Below are positions 8,308 to 16,040 of a stretch of DNA of 54,415 nucleotides, in pieces (the first letter of the stretch is position 1; the number at the start of each line of letters is the position of its first letter). Source of the stretch: Flavobacteriales bacterium (GTDB lineage Bacteria > Bacteroidota > Bacteroidia > UBA10329); the NCBI GenBank assembly GCA_018402015.1, contig JAGYJL010000011.1, forward strand, positions 1-54,415, in the 5' to 3' direction. Under the pieces are notes generated by a model that did no database searches, had not been told where the DNA came from, and was given only the letters and a program-made list of their open reading frames with translations. The translations under genes and the position numbers were made by a program.

Positions 8308-8333
8308 TCACTCCGAAACCCACAATATCAATC

Positions 8334-8347
8334 AATGTTCAAACATT
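8334..8347. promoter_or_regulatory. Candidate MarR operator
   Basis: AATGTT-CA-AACATT is a perfect inverted repeat in the 45 bp between the MarR gene start (8307) and the next gene's stop (8353). On the minus strand it overlaps a promoter-like TATAATGTTTG. The position suits autorepression by the adjacent regulator; this is inference. Confidence 0.55.
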
Positions 8348-8352
8348 ATAGT

Positions 8353-9360
8353 TCAATGATCCAAGGGAATTTCAAGAATAAACGGATTGAATATCTGTGC
8401 AATGTATAGCTTTTCGTTGTAGATCAAACCTGTTGAAGCTGCGCTGAGAACCGTTCCTGCGTCCAAATAAAGTGTGTCGAGCTGGTTGTTTTTCAAATCG
8501 AGTGTGTAAACTGCGCAGGGAGTTGTCTCCTCAGCATCTTTCACATGTTTCAAGAATTGAATAAAGTTCAGGTGAGCTGTGGTTACCAATTTGTCTTCGA
8601 AGAAGGTGATGTTATCGCTCCCTTTCAGTGCCTTCGTTTGGATCTTGTCCGTGTATGTGCCGTTGTCATTGATCAGATACGATGTAACGCTGGATTCTTG
8701 CGTTGCTGTGATGAAAATCCTGTTATTCTTTACGCCTACTCCATTTGCATAGCGCAACTTATCGCCAACTTGCTGCCATTTTTGACCATCAAAATGAAGC
8801 ACATAGCTACGTTTCAATGCCATCAATTTTTCCCATTTGCTGTTGATTTTCCCGCTATCAATAGAAACGAAAATACCGCCTTTATGATCGGTACAAACAT
8901 CGTTTGGCGAGACAAGAAGTGCGTCCGTTAGCTGTTGTTTGAACACCAGCTGATCATCCATTAACTCAAACACCAATATGCTTTGTCGGCCTGCCGGTGG
9001 GAAATGTTCTGCATTTTTCTCATGATTGACGCAGTACATCGTTTTAACACCATTTACCAGCACAATATCAATACCGTGGGGCCTGAGTTGAACGCTTTCA
9101 GGCAATCCTACAATAGGCAGTTTTATGACCTGACCAGTTGATATGTTGTAATCGTAAAATCCATTACCGCGGTAGTCGGTTGTCCGTCTTTCAGAACAAG
9201 AGATGATCACGCGTTCGCTGTTTCCAATGGTATCTAAGGCAATGTCTTCCGGACCAGGAGCAGTTTCAACTCGAGTATAGTCGCTATTGAACGTAGGATA
9301 CGAGGCGCATCCGCCAAAAAACAGCACAAGAAGAAATGGAAGTACCTGCCGAACTGCCAA
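8353..9360 (-). CDS. Lipoprotein with SMP-30/paraoxonase-like beta-propeller
   Basis: The 335-residue product begins MAVRQVLPFLLVLFFGGC, with lipobox FGGC, so it should be lipid-anchored. The rest has the spacing of SMP-30/gluconolactonase/arylesterase propellers: PGPEDIALDTIG, RPHGIDIV, VSPNDVCTDHKGGIFVSID, YANGVGVKNNRIFITAT and KGSDNITFFEDKLVTTAHLN. The Glu, Asn and Asp in PEDI, SPNDV and SDNI are at the places of calcium ligands in that family. Start codon choice: no ATG is available, and a TTG at 9360 follows the elbB stop codon directly (TAATTG), implying translational coupling. It probably hydrolyses a lactone or ester, or is a non-enzymatic propeller; the substrate is unknown. Confidence 0.7.
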   Translation of the reverse strand: MAVRQVLPFLLVLFFGGCASYPTFNSDYTRVETAPGPEDIALDTIGNSERVIISCSERRTTDYRGNGFYDYNISTGQVIKLPIVGLPESVQLRPHGIDIVLVNGVKTMYCVNHEKNAEHFPPAGRQSILVFELMDDQLVFKQQLTDALLVSPNDVCTDHKGGIFVSIDSGKINSKWEKLMALKRSYVLHFDGQKWQQVGDKLRYANGVGVKNNRIFITATQESSVTSYLINDNGTYTDKIQTKALKGSDNITFFEDKLVTTAHLNFIQFLKHVKDAEETTPCAVYTLDLKNNQLDTLYLDAGTVLSAASTGLIYNEKLYIAQIFNPFILEIPLDH

Positions 9361-10056
9361 TTATTGGTCTTCTAACAGATCGAACAACTTGTCAATTGCC
9401 TGTTTGATGTTGGTTCTAACATCCGTAATAGAAGCTTCCATCATGTAGCAAGGTGCTGTAATGATTCTGTTTTTAGCATCCACACTTATCTCCCTTATGG
9501 ACTTCATTTCGGCAACTGCACCAGTCTTTTCCATACCTGCACTAATTGCAGCTATTTCGTAAGGTGAAGCTTCCGATGTAGTGCCAACAGTAAGGCGTTC
9601 GTTCAGGTTAGCACCTTCTAACGCTTTGGCAATAACTGTTGGTCCCATGCAAAGTCCAACAATAGGTTTCTGAGCCGTAACGAACTCATTGATAATGCGC
9701 TTTACTTCAGGGTTGATATCTCCATCTGGCCCGTTAAAAGCCCATTTCGTAAGGTTCTTAGCAGCGCCAAAACCACCAGGGATGACCAATGCATCAAAAT
9801 CTGTGGCTTTTACTTCCGCTAGGTTTGAAATTGCTCCTCGCGCAATACGTGCAGCTTCAACCAATACATTGCGCTTCTCGTCCATTTCATCACCAGTAAT
9901 GTGATTGACCACGTGGTGTTGTTCCACATTAGGCGCCATGCAGACGGCCTCGCCTTTGTTCTCGTCAATGGCCAAAAGCGTGAACACACTTTCGTGGATC
10001 TCCGACCCATCGTACACTCCATTTCCAGAGAGTAAAACACCTATTCTGTAACTCAT
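9361..10056 (-). CDS. elbB: ElbB, DJ-1/PfpI-superfamily glyoxalase-like protein
   Basis: The 231-residue protein matches ElbB: MSYRIGVLLSGNGVYDGSEIHE at the start, AVCMAPNVEQHHVVNHITG, FDALVIPGGFGAAKNL and PIVGLCMGPT with the nucleophile-elbow Cys136. ElbB was first linked to isoprenoid biosynthesis in E. coli; related proteins show glyoxalase III-type activity, converting glyoxals to hydroxy acids. The length fits the family. It is followed without a gap by the SMP-30-like lipoprotein gene, which therefore seems to belong to the same transcript. The protein is cytosolic, with no signal peptide. Confidence 0.9.
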   Translation of the reverse strand: MSYRIGVLLSGNGVYDGSEIHESVFTLLAIDENKGEAVCMAPNVEQHHVVNHITGDEMDEKRNVLVEAARIARGAISNLAEVKATDFDALVIPGGFGAAKNLTKWAFNGPDGDINPEVKRIINEFVTAQKPIVGLCMGPTVIAKALEGANLNERLTVGTTSEASPYEIAAISAGMEKTGAVAEMKSIREISVDAKNRIITAPCYMMEASITDVRTNIKQAIDKLFDLLEDQ

Positions 10057-10184
10057 AATAGTTTGGTTTGAGCGTGAAAATAGTGATAAGCAAAAAGGAA
10101 AACCTGTTATTGGGAAATTTTTGAGAGCACAACCGATCTTGGTTTACAACTTCAACCTCCTAATTGCTCATAACTCATTACTCA

Positions 10185-10916
10185 TTACTTATTCCTCACG
10201 TAAATTACCTTCGTTTTTCCTCCTGTTTGAACTCGAGCGTCAACTTCAAACTGTTTGAGCGAACCGAAAAGCGGTGTCAATTTCTCGAAACCGAAGTTCC
10301 TTGAATCAAAGTTGGGTTGTTTCTTAAGGATGAGTTTTCCTACATCGCCCATAAATGCCCAACCATCCTCATCGGCCGCATCGGCAACAGAGTTTTTCAA
10401 TTGACGCAACACCTGAGGCGTGATCTTATCCACCTCGCGTTTTGCTTTCCCTTTCACGCCTTTCACCTCCACTTCCTCTTCTTGATGAAGAATTTCGAGA
10501 TATATGAACTTATCGCAGGCTACAATGAACGGATTCGGGGTCTTCTTCTCTCCTATTCCATAGACACTCATTCCTGCTTCGCGCAAGCGTGTTGCCAGTT
10601 TGGTAAAATCGCTATCGGAAGAAACGAGACAGAAACCATCCACTTTATCGGAATAGAGAATGTCCATAGCATCAATGATCATGGCGCTATCCGTGGCATT
10701 TTTACCCGCAGTATAACCGTATTGTTGAATAGGTGTTATCGCATTTTCGAGCAGCACTTCTTTCCATTTTCCCAAGCGTGGATTAGTCCAATCACCATAA
10801 ATGCGTTTGATGGTGGGCGTGCCGTATTTGGTTATCTCCTCCATCATTTCTTTGATGTAACGAGAAGGTATGTTATCGCCATCTATCAATACGGCCAGTT
10901 TAATATCTTTTGTCAT
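10185..10916 (-). CDS. NYN-domain (LabA/DUF88) nuclease with C-terminal OST-HTH/LOTUS domain
   Basis: The 243-residue protein has a PIN-like NYN domain at about residues 1-150. The acidic residues expected at the metal site are visible: Asp12, Asp14 and Asn15 in LIDGDNI, Asp76 in GKNATDSAMIIDAMD, and Asp101/Asp103 in SSDSDFTKL. After a lysine-rich linker, the last 75 residues look like an OST-HTH/LOTUS domain (LRQLKNSVADAADEDGWAF, then KLILKKQPNFDSRNFG), a fold that binds RNA. The pairing suggests an RNA endonuclease; the target is unknown. It stands alone, with 127 bp to elbB downstream and 81 bp to the racemase gene upstream. Confidence 0.85.
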   Translation of the reverse strand: MTKDIKLAVLIDGDNIPSRYIKEMMEEITKYGTPTIKRIYGDWTNPRLGKWKEVLLENAITPIQQYGYTAGKNATDSAMIIDAMDILYSDKVDGFCLVSSDSDFTKLATRLREAGMSVYGIGEKKTPNPFIVACDKFIYLEILHQEEEVEVKGVKGKAKREVDKITPQVLRQLKNSVADAADEDGWAFMGDVGKLILKKQPNFDSRNFGFEKLTPLFGSLKQFEVDARVQTGGKTKVIYVRNK

Positions 10917-10997
10917 TATTGAATTGTAATTGTAGTCTGCCGCATATAGATTATTCGAGCGGCTTCGGTTGAGTAAAGGTAGTTGGAATTTCCGCGT

Positions 10998-12068
10998 TCA
11001 GATTATCCTTTTCTCAATATAGTCCGAGTTCAATAGCCCAAGAGCCCCCATGTACTTGAGTTTGAAGGAAACGAGGTCACCCACCTTGTAGTTTCTGACG
11101 CTATCTCCAATGTCAACCACCAACATGTCTGAACTGGCTCCGACAATAATGATTCTATCGTCATCAGGAATCAGGAAATCAGTGGAGATATCCAGAAGAC
11201 CAATATCGAGAATGGCTCGATGCATGTTCTTTCCAAAATCATTTTCGTCAACTTCAAACACTTCACCAGAAGGGTTTTCGGCCAATGAACCAATTGGCAC
11301 TTTCGGTTTCTCAGTGATTTCAATTATTTCAGCGAATAACTTGATCACGTCCGATTGCATTCCGTCAATGGTTCCTTCGCTCAGCAAATCAGCGCCAAAA
11401 AAGAGCGTCTCTCCCACCCTAAAATGATTCACAATATCAGGAACCTGATGCTTTAACAACATTGGGATAATGACGGATGTGCCACCCGTTACCCACGGAA
11501 TCTTGGTACTGAACTTCGCCTCAATCAGCTGTTCGTACAATCCCAACTGAATGAGTTTATCCTGCGATGGAAGTACACCGTTCAGACAATTGAGATTTGT
11601 TCCAATTCCAGAAATACTGATGTTGGGCAGTTTGAAAATGCTGTGGTAGAAATCCATCAGGTGGTCGCCCATAATACCCTCGCGCAAGTCGCCCAACTCG
11701 ATCATGATGATGATCTTGTGCGTCTTTTTCTGCTTAACTGCTTCATCAGAAAGCATTTTGATAGTGGCGAATTCCGTATTGAAACTCACATCGGCATACT
11801 TCACAATCTTGCTGATGCTACGCTTGGCAGGCGGCTTGATGTATACCGTCTGCACAGTAGGATCAATCTTTTTTACCGTCTTCAAGTTGCTGATTCTCGA
11901 ATCGCAAATTTCTTTAGTACCAAGACCAATGATTTCCTTCAGATACTTCTCGTTGCCACAAAGTAACTTGGTTACAACCGCCCATTCCTTGCCGTGGCGC
12001 TTGAAAAGTGTATTTAGAAATTGGTAGTTGTGGCGGAGTTTATCTCTGTAGAGTTCTAAATACGCCAT
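10998..12068 (-). CDS. Alanine/ornithine racemase-family PLP enzyme
   Basis: This 356-residue enzyme is of the fold-type III PLP group. The N-terminal TIM barrel carries the cofactor lysine Lys34 in WAVVTKLLCGN. Further family features are SRISNLKTV, IELGDLREGIM, GIGTNLNCLNG, VTGGTS and RVGETLFFGAD; the C-terminal beta domain includes RAILDIGLLDI. These match the branch annotated as alanine/ornithine racemase (Orr) rather than classical Alr, which has a different C-terminal Tyr motif. It could racemise ornithine or another basic amino acid. The upstream GNAT gene ends 2 bp before its ATG, so the two are co-expressed, and the acetyltransferase might act on the same or a related amine. Confidence 0.82.
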   Translation of the reverse strand: MAYLELYRDKLRHNYQFLNTLFKRHGKEWAVVTKLLCGNEKYLKEIIGLGTKEICDSRISNLKTVKKIDPTVQTVYIKPPAKRSISKIVKYADVSFNTEFATIKMLSDEAVKQKKTHKIIIMIELGDLREGIMGDHLMDFYHSIFKLPNISISGIGTNLNCLNGVLPSQDKLIQLGLYEQLIEAKFSTKIPWVTGGTSVIIPMLLKHQVPDIVNHFRVGETLFFGADLLSEGTIDGMQSDVIKLFAEIIEITEKPKVPIGSLAENPSGEVFEVDENDFGKNMHRAILDIGLLDISTDFLIPDDDRIIIVGASSDMLVVDIGDSVRNYKVGDLVSFKLKYMGALGLLNSDYIEKRII

Positions 12069-12070
12069 GA

Positions 12071-12514
12071 TCAGCTTCGCTTTAAACGCATTTCGAGGTA
12101 CGGATTGGTGAATCCGTATTTCTCGTAAAGTTTCTTAGCTGGATTATTCGCTTCGACATGTAGGGCAATGTCTCCTTTTGCAAAATGGAGCGTTTCTTCC
12201 ATCAGCTTTTTACCAATGCCTTTACCACGGTATTCCTTATGTGTTGCTATATAAACCAAAATGTTTTCAGGGATATACCCGCCCATTCCAGTTTGGTTTA
12301 CGATAACCGCTCCTGTAATCGTCTTTCCTTCTAAAGACAACATCACAAACCCACCAAACGACATGGTTTCCTTTACGGCATAGTTGATACATTTTAGAAT
12401 ATCGGCCTTAGGATCGCCATACTCCTGAAGGTTTTCGTGTAAAAAATCAACTATTTGTTTCTTTTCAATCTCTGACGGCCGTTTCAGAGCATCAAATACT
12501 TTCGTTTCTATCAT
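12071..12514 (-). CDS. GNAT-family N-acetyltransferase
   Basis: The 147-residue protein shows the GNAT core: MLSLEGKTITGAVIVNQTG (strands 2-3), then the acetyl-CoA pyrophosphate loop in YIATHKEYRGKGIGKKLME (Q/RxxGxG/A type) at about residues 86-104. The C-terminal ALHVEANNPAKKLYEKYGF motif follows. The substrate cannot be read from the sequence. It precedes the racemase-like gene by only 2 bp. A terminator-like hairpin ends just 12 bp upstream of its ATG, so it must have either a promoter inside that hairpin region or read-through from the methyltransferase gene. Confidence 0.9.
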   Translation of the reverse strand: MIETKVFDALKRPSEIEKKQIVDFLHENLQEYGDPKADILKCINYAVKETMSFGGFVMLSLEGKTITGAVIVNQTGMGGYIPENILVYIATHKEYRGKGIGKKLMEETLHFAKGDIALHVEANNPAKKLYEKYGFTNPYLEMRLKRS

Positions 12515-12517
12515 AAC

Positions 12518-12561
12518 ATAAAAAATAATTCCGCCCCATTATATCATGATAGAGCGGAATT
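12518..12561 (-). terminator. Terminator downstream of the methyltransferase gene
   Basis: AATTCCGC (12527-12534) and GCGGAATT (12554-12561) form a perfect 8 bp stem. The 19 nt loop contains the 10 bp palindrome TATCATGATA. On the minus strand the stem is followed by ATTTTTTATG. It separates the methyltransferase gene (stop at 12637) from the GNAT gene (start 12514). Confidence 0.75.
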
Positions 12562-12636
12562 CCTAATAGAAACAGATTATTTCTTACTAACAAACAAAAT
12601 TGAACTCAAAAATTCAAATTTTGGCGAGCAAGACAG

Positions 12637-13401
12637 CTACAACTTGTCAACTCGATAAACCTTATCACAATCGCCCAAACGGTAGCGGTCCTTCAGCTCT
12701 GGGCCGACTTCTTCTGCTACATCAATCCGTTGCGCTTTGAAGCCAACTGCTTCCAATTTCGAAGGGTAATCAAGCCCGAAAAGACGCACGTGATCTTTTT
12801 GCCAATAGTGTTTTACGCGATCTGCTTCAGAAGTGATACTCGAATCTTCGAGCGTGGTTTCGCGTTTGTAATCGATGGGAACTTGAAAAATTCCGAAACC
12901 TCCTGGTTTCATTACACGGTAGAGTTCGCTCATCGCCTTATGGTCGTCATCAACGTGTTCAAGCACGTGATTGCAGAAAATGACATCAAAGGTGTTATCC
13001 TCAAATGGCATATCCTGAATGTCGCACTTAACGTCTGCCAATGGCGAAAAGAGGTCAGCCGTAGTTAAATCGAGATTCTTGAGCTTTCTAAACCGACCTA
13101 AAAATGGTTGCTCTGGCGCAATGTGCAACATCTTGCGCGGCTTAGTAAAGAAATCAGTCTGTTCTTTTAGATACAACCACAAAACTCTGTGCCTTTCTAG
13201 GGTCAAACACTTTGGACAGAGCACATTATCGCGCTTTGCTGAACCATCGTATCCGTAAGGAAGAAACTTGCGGAAATGTCCTTCGCACACGGGACATTCG
13301 TACTTGTTTCCACCATAGAAAACAGGAGAAAAGAAACTAAAAATGTAGCTCAGACGAATGAGAATGGGACGCGGTATGGTTCTGAGCAGAAAATGAAACA
13401 A
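12637..13401 (-). CDS. Class I SAM-dependent methyltransferase with zinc-ribbon-like N-terminus
   Basis: This 254-residue protein has four cysteines in two pairs (Cys36/Cys39 in CPVC, Cys62/Cys65 in CPKC) that look like a zinc knuckle. A Rossmann methyltransferase domain follows: MLHIAPEQPFLGRFRKL (motif I region), DVKCDIQDMPF, then VIFCNHVLEHVDDDHKAMSEL and MKPGGFGIFQVP. The acceptor is unknown; similar proteins occur near glycan or lipid genes, but no such neighbours are present here. No ATG is available: the frame runs from the map stop codon and the first plausible start is TTG at 13401. The N-terminus FLLRTIPRPILIRLSYIFSF is hydrophobic and may associate with the membrane. Confidence 0.82.
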   Translation of the reverse strand: MFHFLLRTIPRPILIRLSYIFSFFSPVFYGGNKYECPVCEGHFRKFLPYGYDGSAKRDNVLCPKCLTLERHRVLWLYLKEQTDFFTKPRKMLHIAPEQPFLGRFRKLKNLDLTTADLFSPLADVKCDIQDMPFEDNTFDVIFCNHVLEHVDDDHKAMSELYRVMKPGGFGIFQVPIDYKRETTLEDSSITSEADRVKHYWQKDHVRLFGLDYPSKLEAVGFKAQRIDVAEEVGPELKDRYRLGDCDKVYRVDKL

Positions 13402-13409
13402 ACCTTCGG

Positions 13410-13441
13410 AATTATTAATTGATAATTATGAATTAATAATT
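13410..13441. repeat. AT-rich palindromic repeat at the 3' end of map
   Basis: AATTATTAATT (13410-13420) and AATTAATAATT (13431-13441) form a perfect 11 bp inverted repeat around a 10 bp centre. It supplies the last codons and the stop codon of map. A related sequence lies at 20549-20582 (shared AATTCATAATTAT and AATTATCAATT), so this is a dispersed intergenic element. Confidence 0.7.
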
Positions 13442-14247
13442 GAATAGAACGCTTGGCGTTCTGCAAAAGGGTCTTCGATTCCCAGAGCCTCGTAAACGTA
13501 CTTGAATGTTGAAAGGATCTCCGATTTTCCACCTACGATAGCCACATCATGCTCAAAATGGGCCGATGGTTTTCCGTCTAGCGTAACGATGGTCCAGCCA
13601 TCATCCAATTGAGCTACATCTGCTGTTCCGAGATTGATCATGGGTTCAATGGCCAAGACCAAGCCTTCTTTCATCTTTTTGCCATGACCTCGCTTACCGT
13701 AATTAGGAAGTTCGGGGTCTTCGTGAAGGTTCTTTCCTAATCCATGACCTATCAATTCGCGCACTACTCCGTAACCATGTTTTTCGGCATGGTGTTGAAC
13801 TGCATAACCCACATCTCCAATTCTGTTTCCCGACCGGATCTGTTCAATTCCTAAATAGAGACTTTCTTCTGTCACCTTCAGTAATTGCTTCAATTCTTCA
13901 GAAATTTCGCCAATGGCAAACGTGAAGGCATGATCGCCATAATAGCCATTAAGAATAGCGCCACAATCAACAGAAATTATGTCTCCTTCTTCCAAAGGTT
14001 TATCACTTGGAATTCCATGAACCACTTGCTCATTCACTGAAATGCATAGTGTATTGGGAAACCCACCATAACCAAGAAACCCAGGCACTGCTCCTTGACT
14101 GCGGATGTATTCTTCTGCCACTTTGTCCAATTCCAATGGCGTAACACCAGGTCTGATCAGTTTGGCCACTTCTCCTAACGTGCGTGAAACAACCAAGGCA
14201 CTTTCGCGCATCAGCTCAATCTGCTCTCTTGTCTTCAATACTGCCAT
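13426..14247 (-). CDS. map: Type I methionine aminopeptidase
   Basis: This enzyme removes the initiator methionine from nascent proteins. The five metal ligands sit exactly where expected (E. coli numbering minus three): Asp94 and Asp105 in SVDCGAILNGYYGDH, His168 in IGHGLGKNLHE, Glu201 in AIEPMINLG and Glu232 in HFEHDVAI. At 273 residues it has a C-terminal tail about 10-20 residues longer than usual; its final SIINS is encoded by an AT-rich palindromic repeat, so the tail may be a by-product of that insertion. The ATG overlaps the upstream stop codon as TAATG at 14247, so it is translationally coupled to the HAD gene. Confidence 0.96.
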   Translation of the reverse strand: MAVLKTREQIELMRESALVVSRTLGEVAKLIRPGVTPLELDKVAEEYIRSQGAVPGFLGYGGFPNTLCISVNEQVVHGIPSDKPLEEGDIISVDCGAILNGYYGDHAFTFAIGEISEELKQLLKVTEESLYLGIEQIRSGNRIGDVGYAVQHHAEKHGYGVVRELIGHGLGKNLHEDPELPNYGKRGHGKKMKEGLVLAIEPMINLGTADVAQLDDGWTIVTLDGKPSAHFEHDVAIVGGKSEILSTFKYVYEALGIEDPFAERQAFYSIINS

Positions 14248-14681
14248 TACCCTCCGAATAATTTACCGAATAAGCCTTTTTTCTGTTGTTGCGGTTGTTG
14301 CATTTGCTCTCCGGCCAATTCAGGATGGATAATTCTGAAAATCTCTCCCCAACCCAAGAAACCACCCACATTCCGGTCGTCAATAAACATATCGCAATCT
14401 AACTTACGACTTGCCTCATTTGGATTGAATTGCTCTTCGGGGAAACTCTTGTTTATGGCGTAGAACTCAATTCCGTTCTGACGGCAATATTCCACCGCTT
14501 CATCCAGTGTTTTGCCATGTCGGAACGTCCATAGGATAAGTCGATGACCACGTTTCTGTAACTCTTTAAGCGTAGCAAATGCAAACGGCATTTCCTTGCC
14601 AATTGCAGGGTATTTGTGCTCAACCACCGTTCCATCAAAATCAACCGCTATCACCAGCGATTTTCCCATCATCATATCCAT
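14247..14681 (-). CDS. HAD-superfamily phosphatase (BT0820-like)
   Basis: This is a small 144-residue haloacid-dehalogenase-fold protein. Motif I is DFDGT with nucleophile Asp14 and acid/base Asp16. Motif II lies in HRLILWTFRHG, a lysine candidate is in AINKSFPE, and motif IV is FIDDRN. There is no cap domain, so it probably acts on a macromolecular or bulky phosphoester. The C-terminus, after the fold ends near residue 125, is a glutamine-rich stretch and GLFGKLFGG, a pattern often seen as a short tail in Bacteroidota proteins. It overlaps map by one base. Confidence 0.8.
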   Translation of the reverse strand: MDMMMGKSLVIAVDFDGTVVEHKYPAIGKEMPFAFATLKELQKRGHRLILWTFRHGKTLDEAVEYCRQNGIEFYAINKSFPEEQFNPNEASRKLDCDMFIDDRNVGGFLGWGEIFRIIHPELAGEQMQQPQQQKKGLFGKLFGG

Positions 14682-14701
14682 GCAGCGAAATTAGATAAAC
14701 G

Positions 14702-14729
14702 TTCTCGCAAAGGCGCAAAGACGCTAAGG
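14702..14729. repeat. CGCAAAG-type tandem heptad repeat
   Basis: Three near-identical 8 bp units (CGCAAAGG, CGCAAAGA, CGCTAAGG) stand in the 101 bp between gpmA and the HAD gene. The same type of short CGCAAAG array is, from memory, scattered in intergenic regions of many Bacteroidota; function unknown. Confidence 0.6.
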
Positions 14730-14782
14730 TTTGAATTCTGAAAAGTTGGAGGTAAGAATTGCATCTGTGATTTGAGAATGTC

Positions 14783-15397
14783 TTAGATATATTCTGAACT
14801 GATCACATTCAAATCAGCATCGAACTCATAGAGTTTCGGCTTACCAGTTGGGACTTCCGTTTTTAGGATTTCCTCTGGAGAAAGCTTTTCCAAATACATG
14901 ATCAAAGCACGAAGACTATTTCCGTGAGCCGCGATGATGATGGTCTTACCTGCCTTCAATTCAGGTTCGATAACCTCTTTGTAGTAAGGAAGAACACGGT
15001 CGGCCGTTCCCTTCAAACTCTCGCCTCCCGGAGGTGGTGTATCAAAACTTCTTCTCCAAATGTGAATCTGCTCCGCACCGAATTTCTCGCGGCCTTCATC
15101 CTTATTCATGCCTTGCAGATCGCCATACATGCGCTCATTCAAAGCTTCGTTTTCAACCACTTCCAAGTCGGTTTGACCTGTGACTTCCAGCGCGAGTTTG
15201 AGCGTTTTCTGAGCACGCATCAAGGCTGAAGTAAAGCCTTTATCAAACTTGTAGCCTTTCAGTTTTTCGCCTGCTTCTTTTGCTTCTGCGATGCCTTTTG
15301 GAGCTAAATCAACATTTACCCAACCAGTAAAGCGGTTTTCGGCATTCCAAACAGATTGTCCGTGACGGACGATGACCAGTTTTGCGTGTACTTCCAT
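14783..15397 (-). CDS. gpmA: 2,3-bisphosphoglycerate-dependent phosphoglycerate mutase
   Basis: This enzyme interconverts 3- and 2-phosphoglycerate in glycolysis and gluconeogenesis. The phosphoaccepting His12 is in the RHG motif of [12 protein letters not shown], followed by [37 protein letters not shown] and the second catalytic His158 in [10 protein letters not shown]. At 204 residues it is shorter than the E. coli enzyme (about 250) but typical of the short Bacteroidota form. The closing region [11 protein letters not shown] is conserved in GpmA. The gene is monocistronic by spacing (about 90 bp on the upstream side, 101 bp downstream). Confidence 0.95.
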   Translation of the reverse strand: MEVHAKLVIVRHGQSVWNAENRFTGWVNVDLAPKGIAEAKEAGEKLKGYKFDKGFTSALMRAQKTLKLALEVTGQTDLEVVENEALNERMYGDLQGMNKDEGREKFGAEQIHIWRRSFDTPPPGGESLKGTADRVLPYYKEVIEPELKAGKTIIIAAHGNSLRALIMYLEKLSPEEILKTEVPTGKPKLYEFDADLNVISSEYI

Positions 15398-15487
15398 TTA
15401 GTTTTCAGTTTATCGGTTGACAAGTTGATTGGTTAATCGTTTCTGAACCAACGGATATTGAAGTCGAACTTTATCGACTTTATAAAC

Positions 15488-16036
15488 TCAATCAACTTTA
15501 TCTCTTATATCGTATTCGAGTTTGTAATTCGTTTCAATCTTGTGTTCCGAAAGGCGCTTCAAATGTGCCTTCACAGAGCGTTGTCTGTGCTTATTCAATT
15601 TATCTATGATGGAAATGCCATTTAACTGATCTATGCCATGCAAAATCCATCTTGCCGCAAGTTCGGAAAAGACCGCAGTTTGCTGGGTTAAATTCTCATC
15701 AAGAAAACTGATTTCTATCTGTTTTGGCCGTTCGATGGAAACGGTCAATCGTGGAATACTGACGTCATCTTCCAACATGGAAACCAACGGAGCTTTGGAC
15801 GAAATGAGTTCCGGGTTGATGAAAATCTTCTTGAAATCTGTTGACTCGTGTTTTACGAAATTCAGGTCTATCGAGAAGATCTGAAGGCTCAATCCAATAT
15901 GCTTTGCTGATATCAAAGGATGCTTGACCTTCTTCTGCACTTCTTGAAGTTGCGCAATCAATTCCGAAGGTTGGGTTTTATCGCCCAACTTCTGCCCAAC
16001 CGACTGATATATTTCGTTTCCGAATGCTTGTATCAA
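15488..16036 (-). CDS. Peptide deformylase homologue with destroyed active site
   Basis: The 182-residue protein follows the whole peptide deformylase plan (start IQAFGNEIYQSV, like the usual ILPIxAYGDPVLR) but loses the catalytic residues. Motif 1, normally GxGLAAxQ, reads HIGLSLQ (46-52). Motif 2, normally EGCLS, reads EDDVS (89-93), so the metal-binding Cys is Asp. Motif 3, normally HExDH, reads HGIDQ (133-137), so both the catalytic Glu and the second His are gone. It therefore cannot be an ordinary deformylase and is probably a binding protein or pseudoenzyme. The only usable start is TTG at 16036, 4 bp after the pepA stop codon, so the two are co-expressed. Confidence 0.78.
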   Translation of the reverse strand: MIQAFGNEIYQSVGQKLGDKTQPSELIAQLQEVQKKVKHPLISAKHIGLSLQIFSIDLNFVKHESTDFKKIFINPELISSKAPLVSMLEDDVSIPRLTVSIERPKQIEISFLDENLTQQTAVFSELAARWILHGIDQLNGISIIDKLNKHRQRSVKAHLKRLSEHKIETNYKLEYDIRDKVD

Positions 16037-16040
16037 ACCG

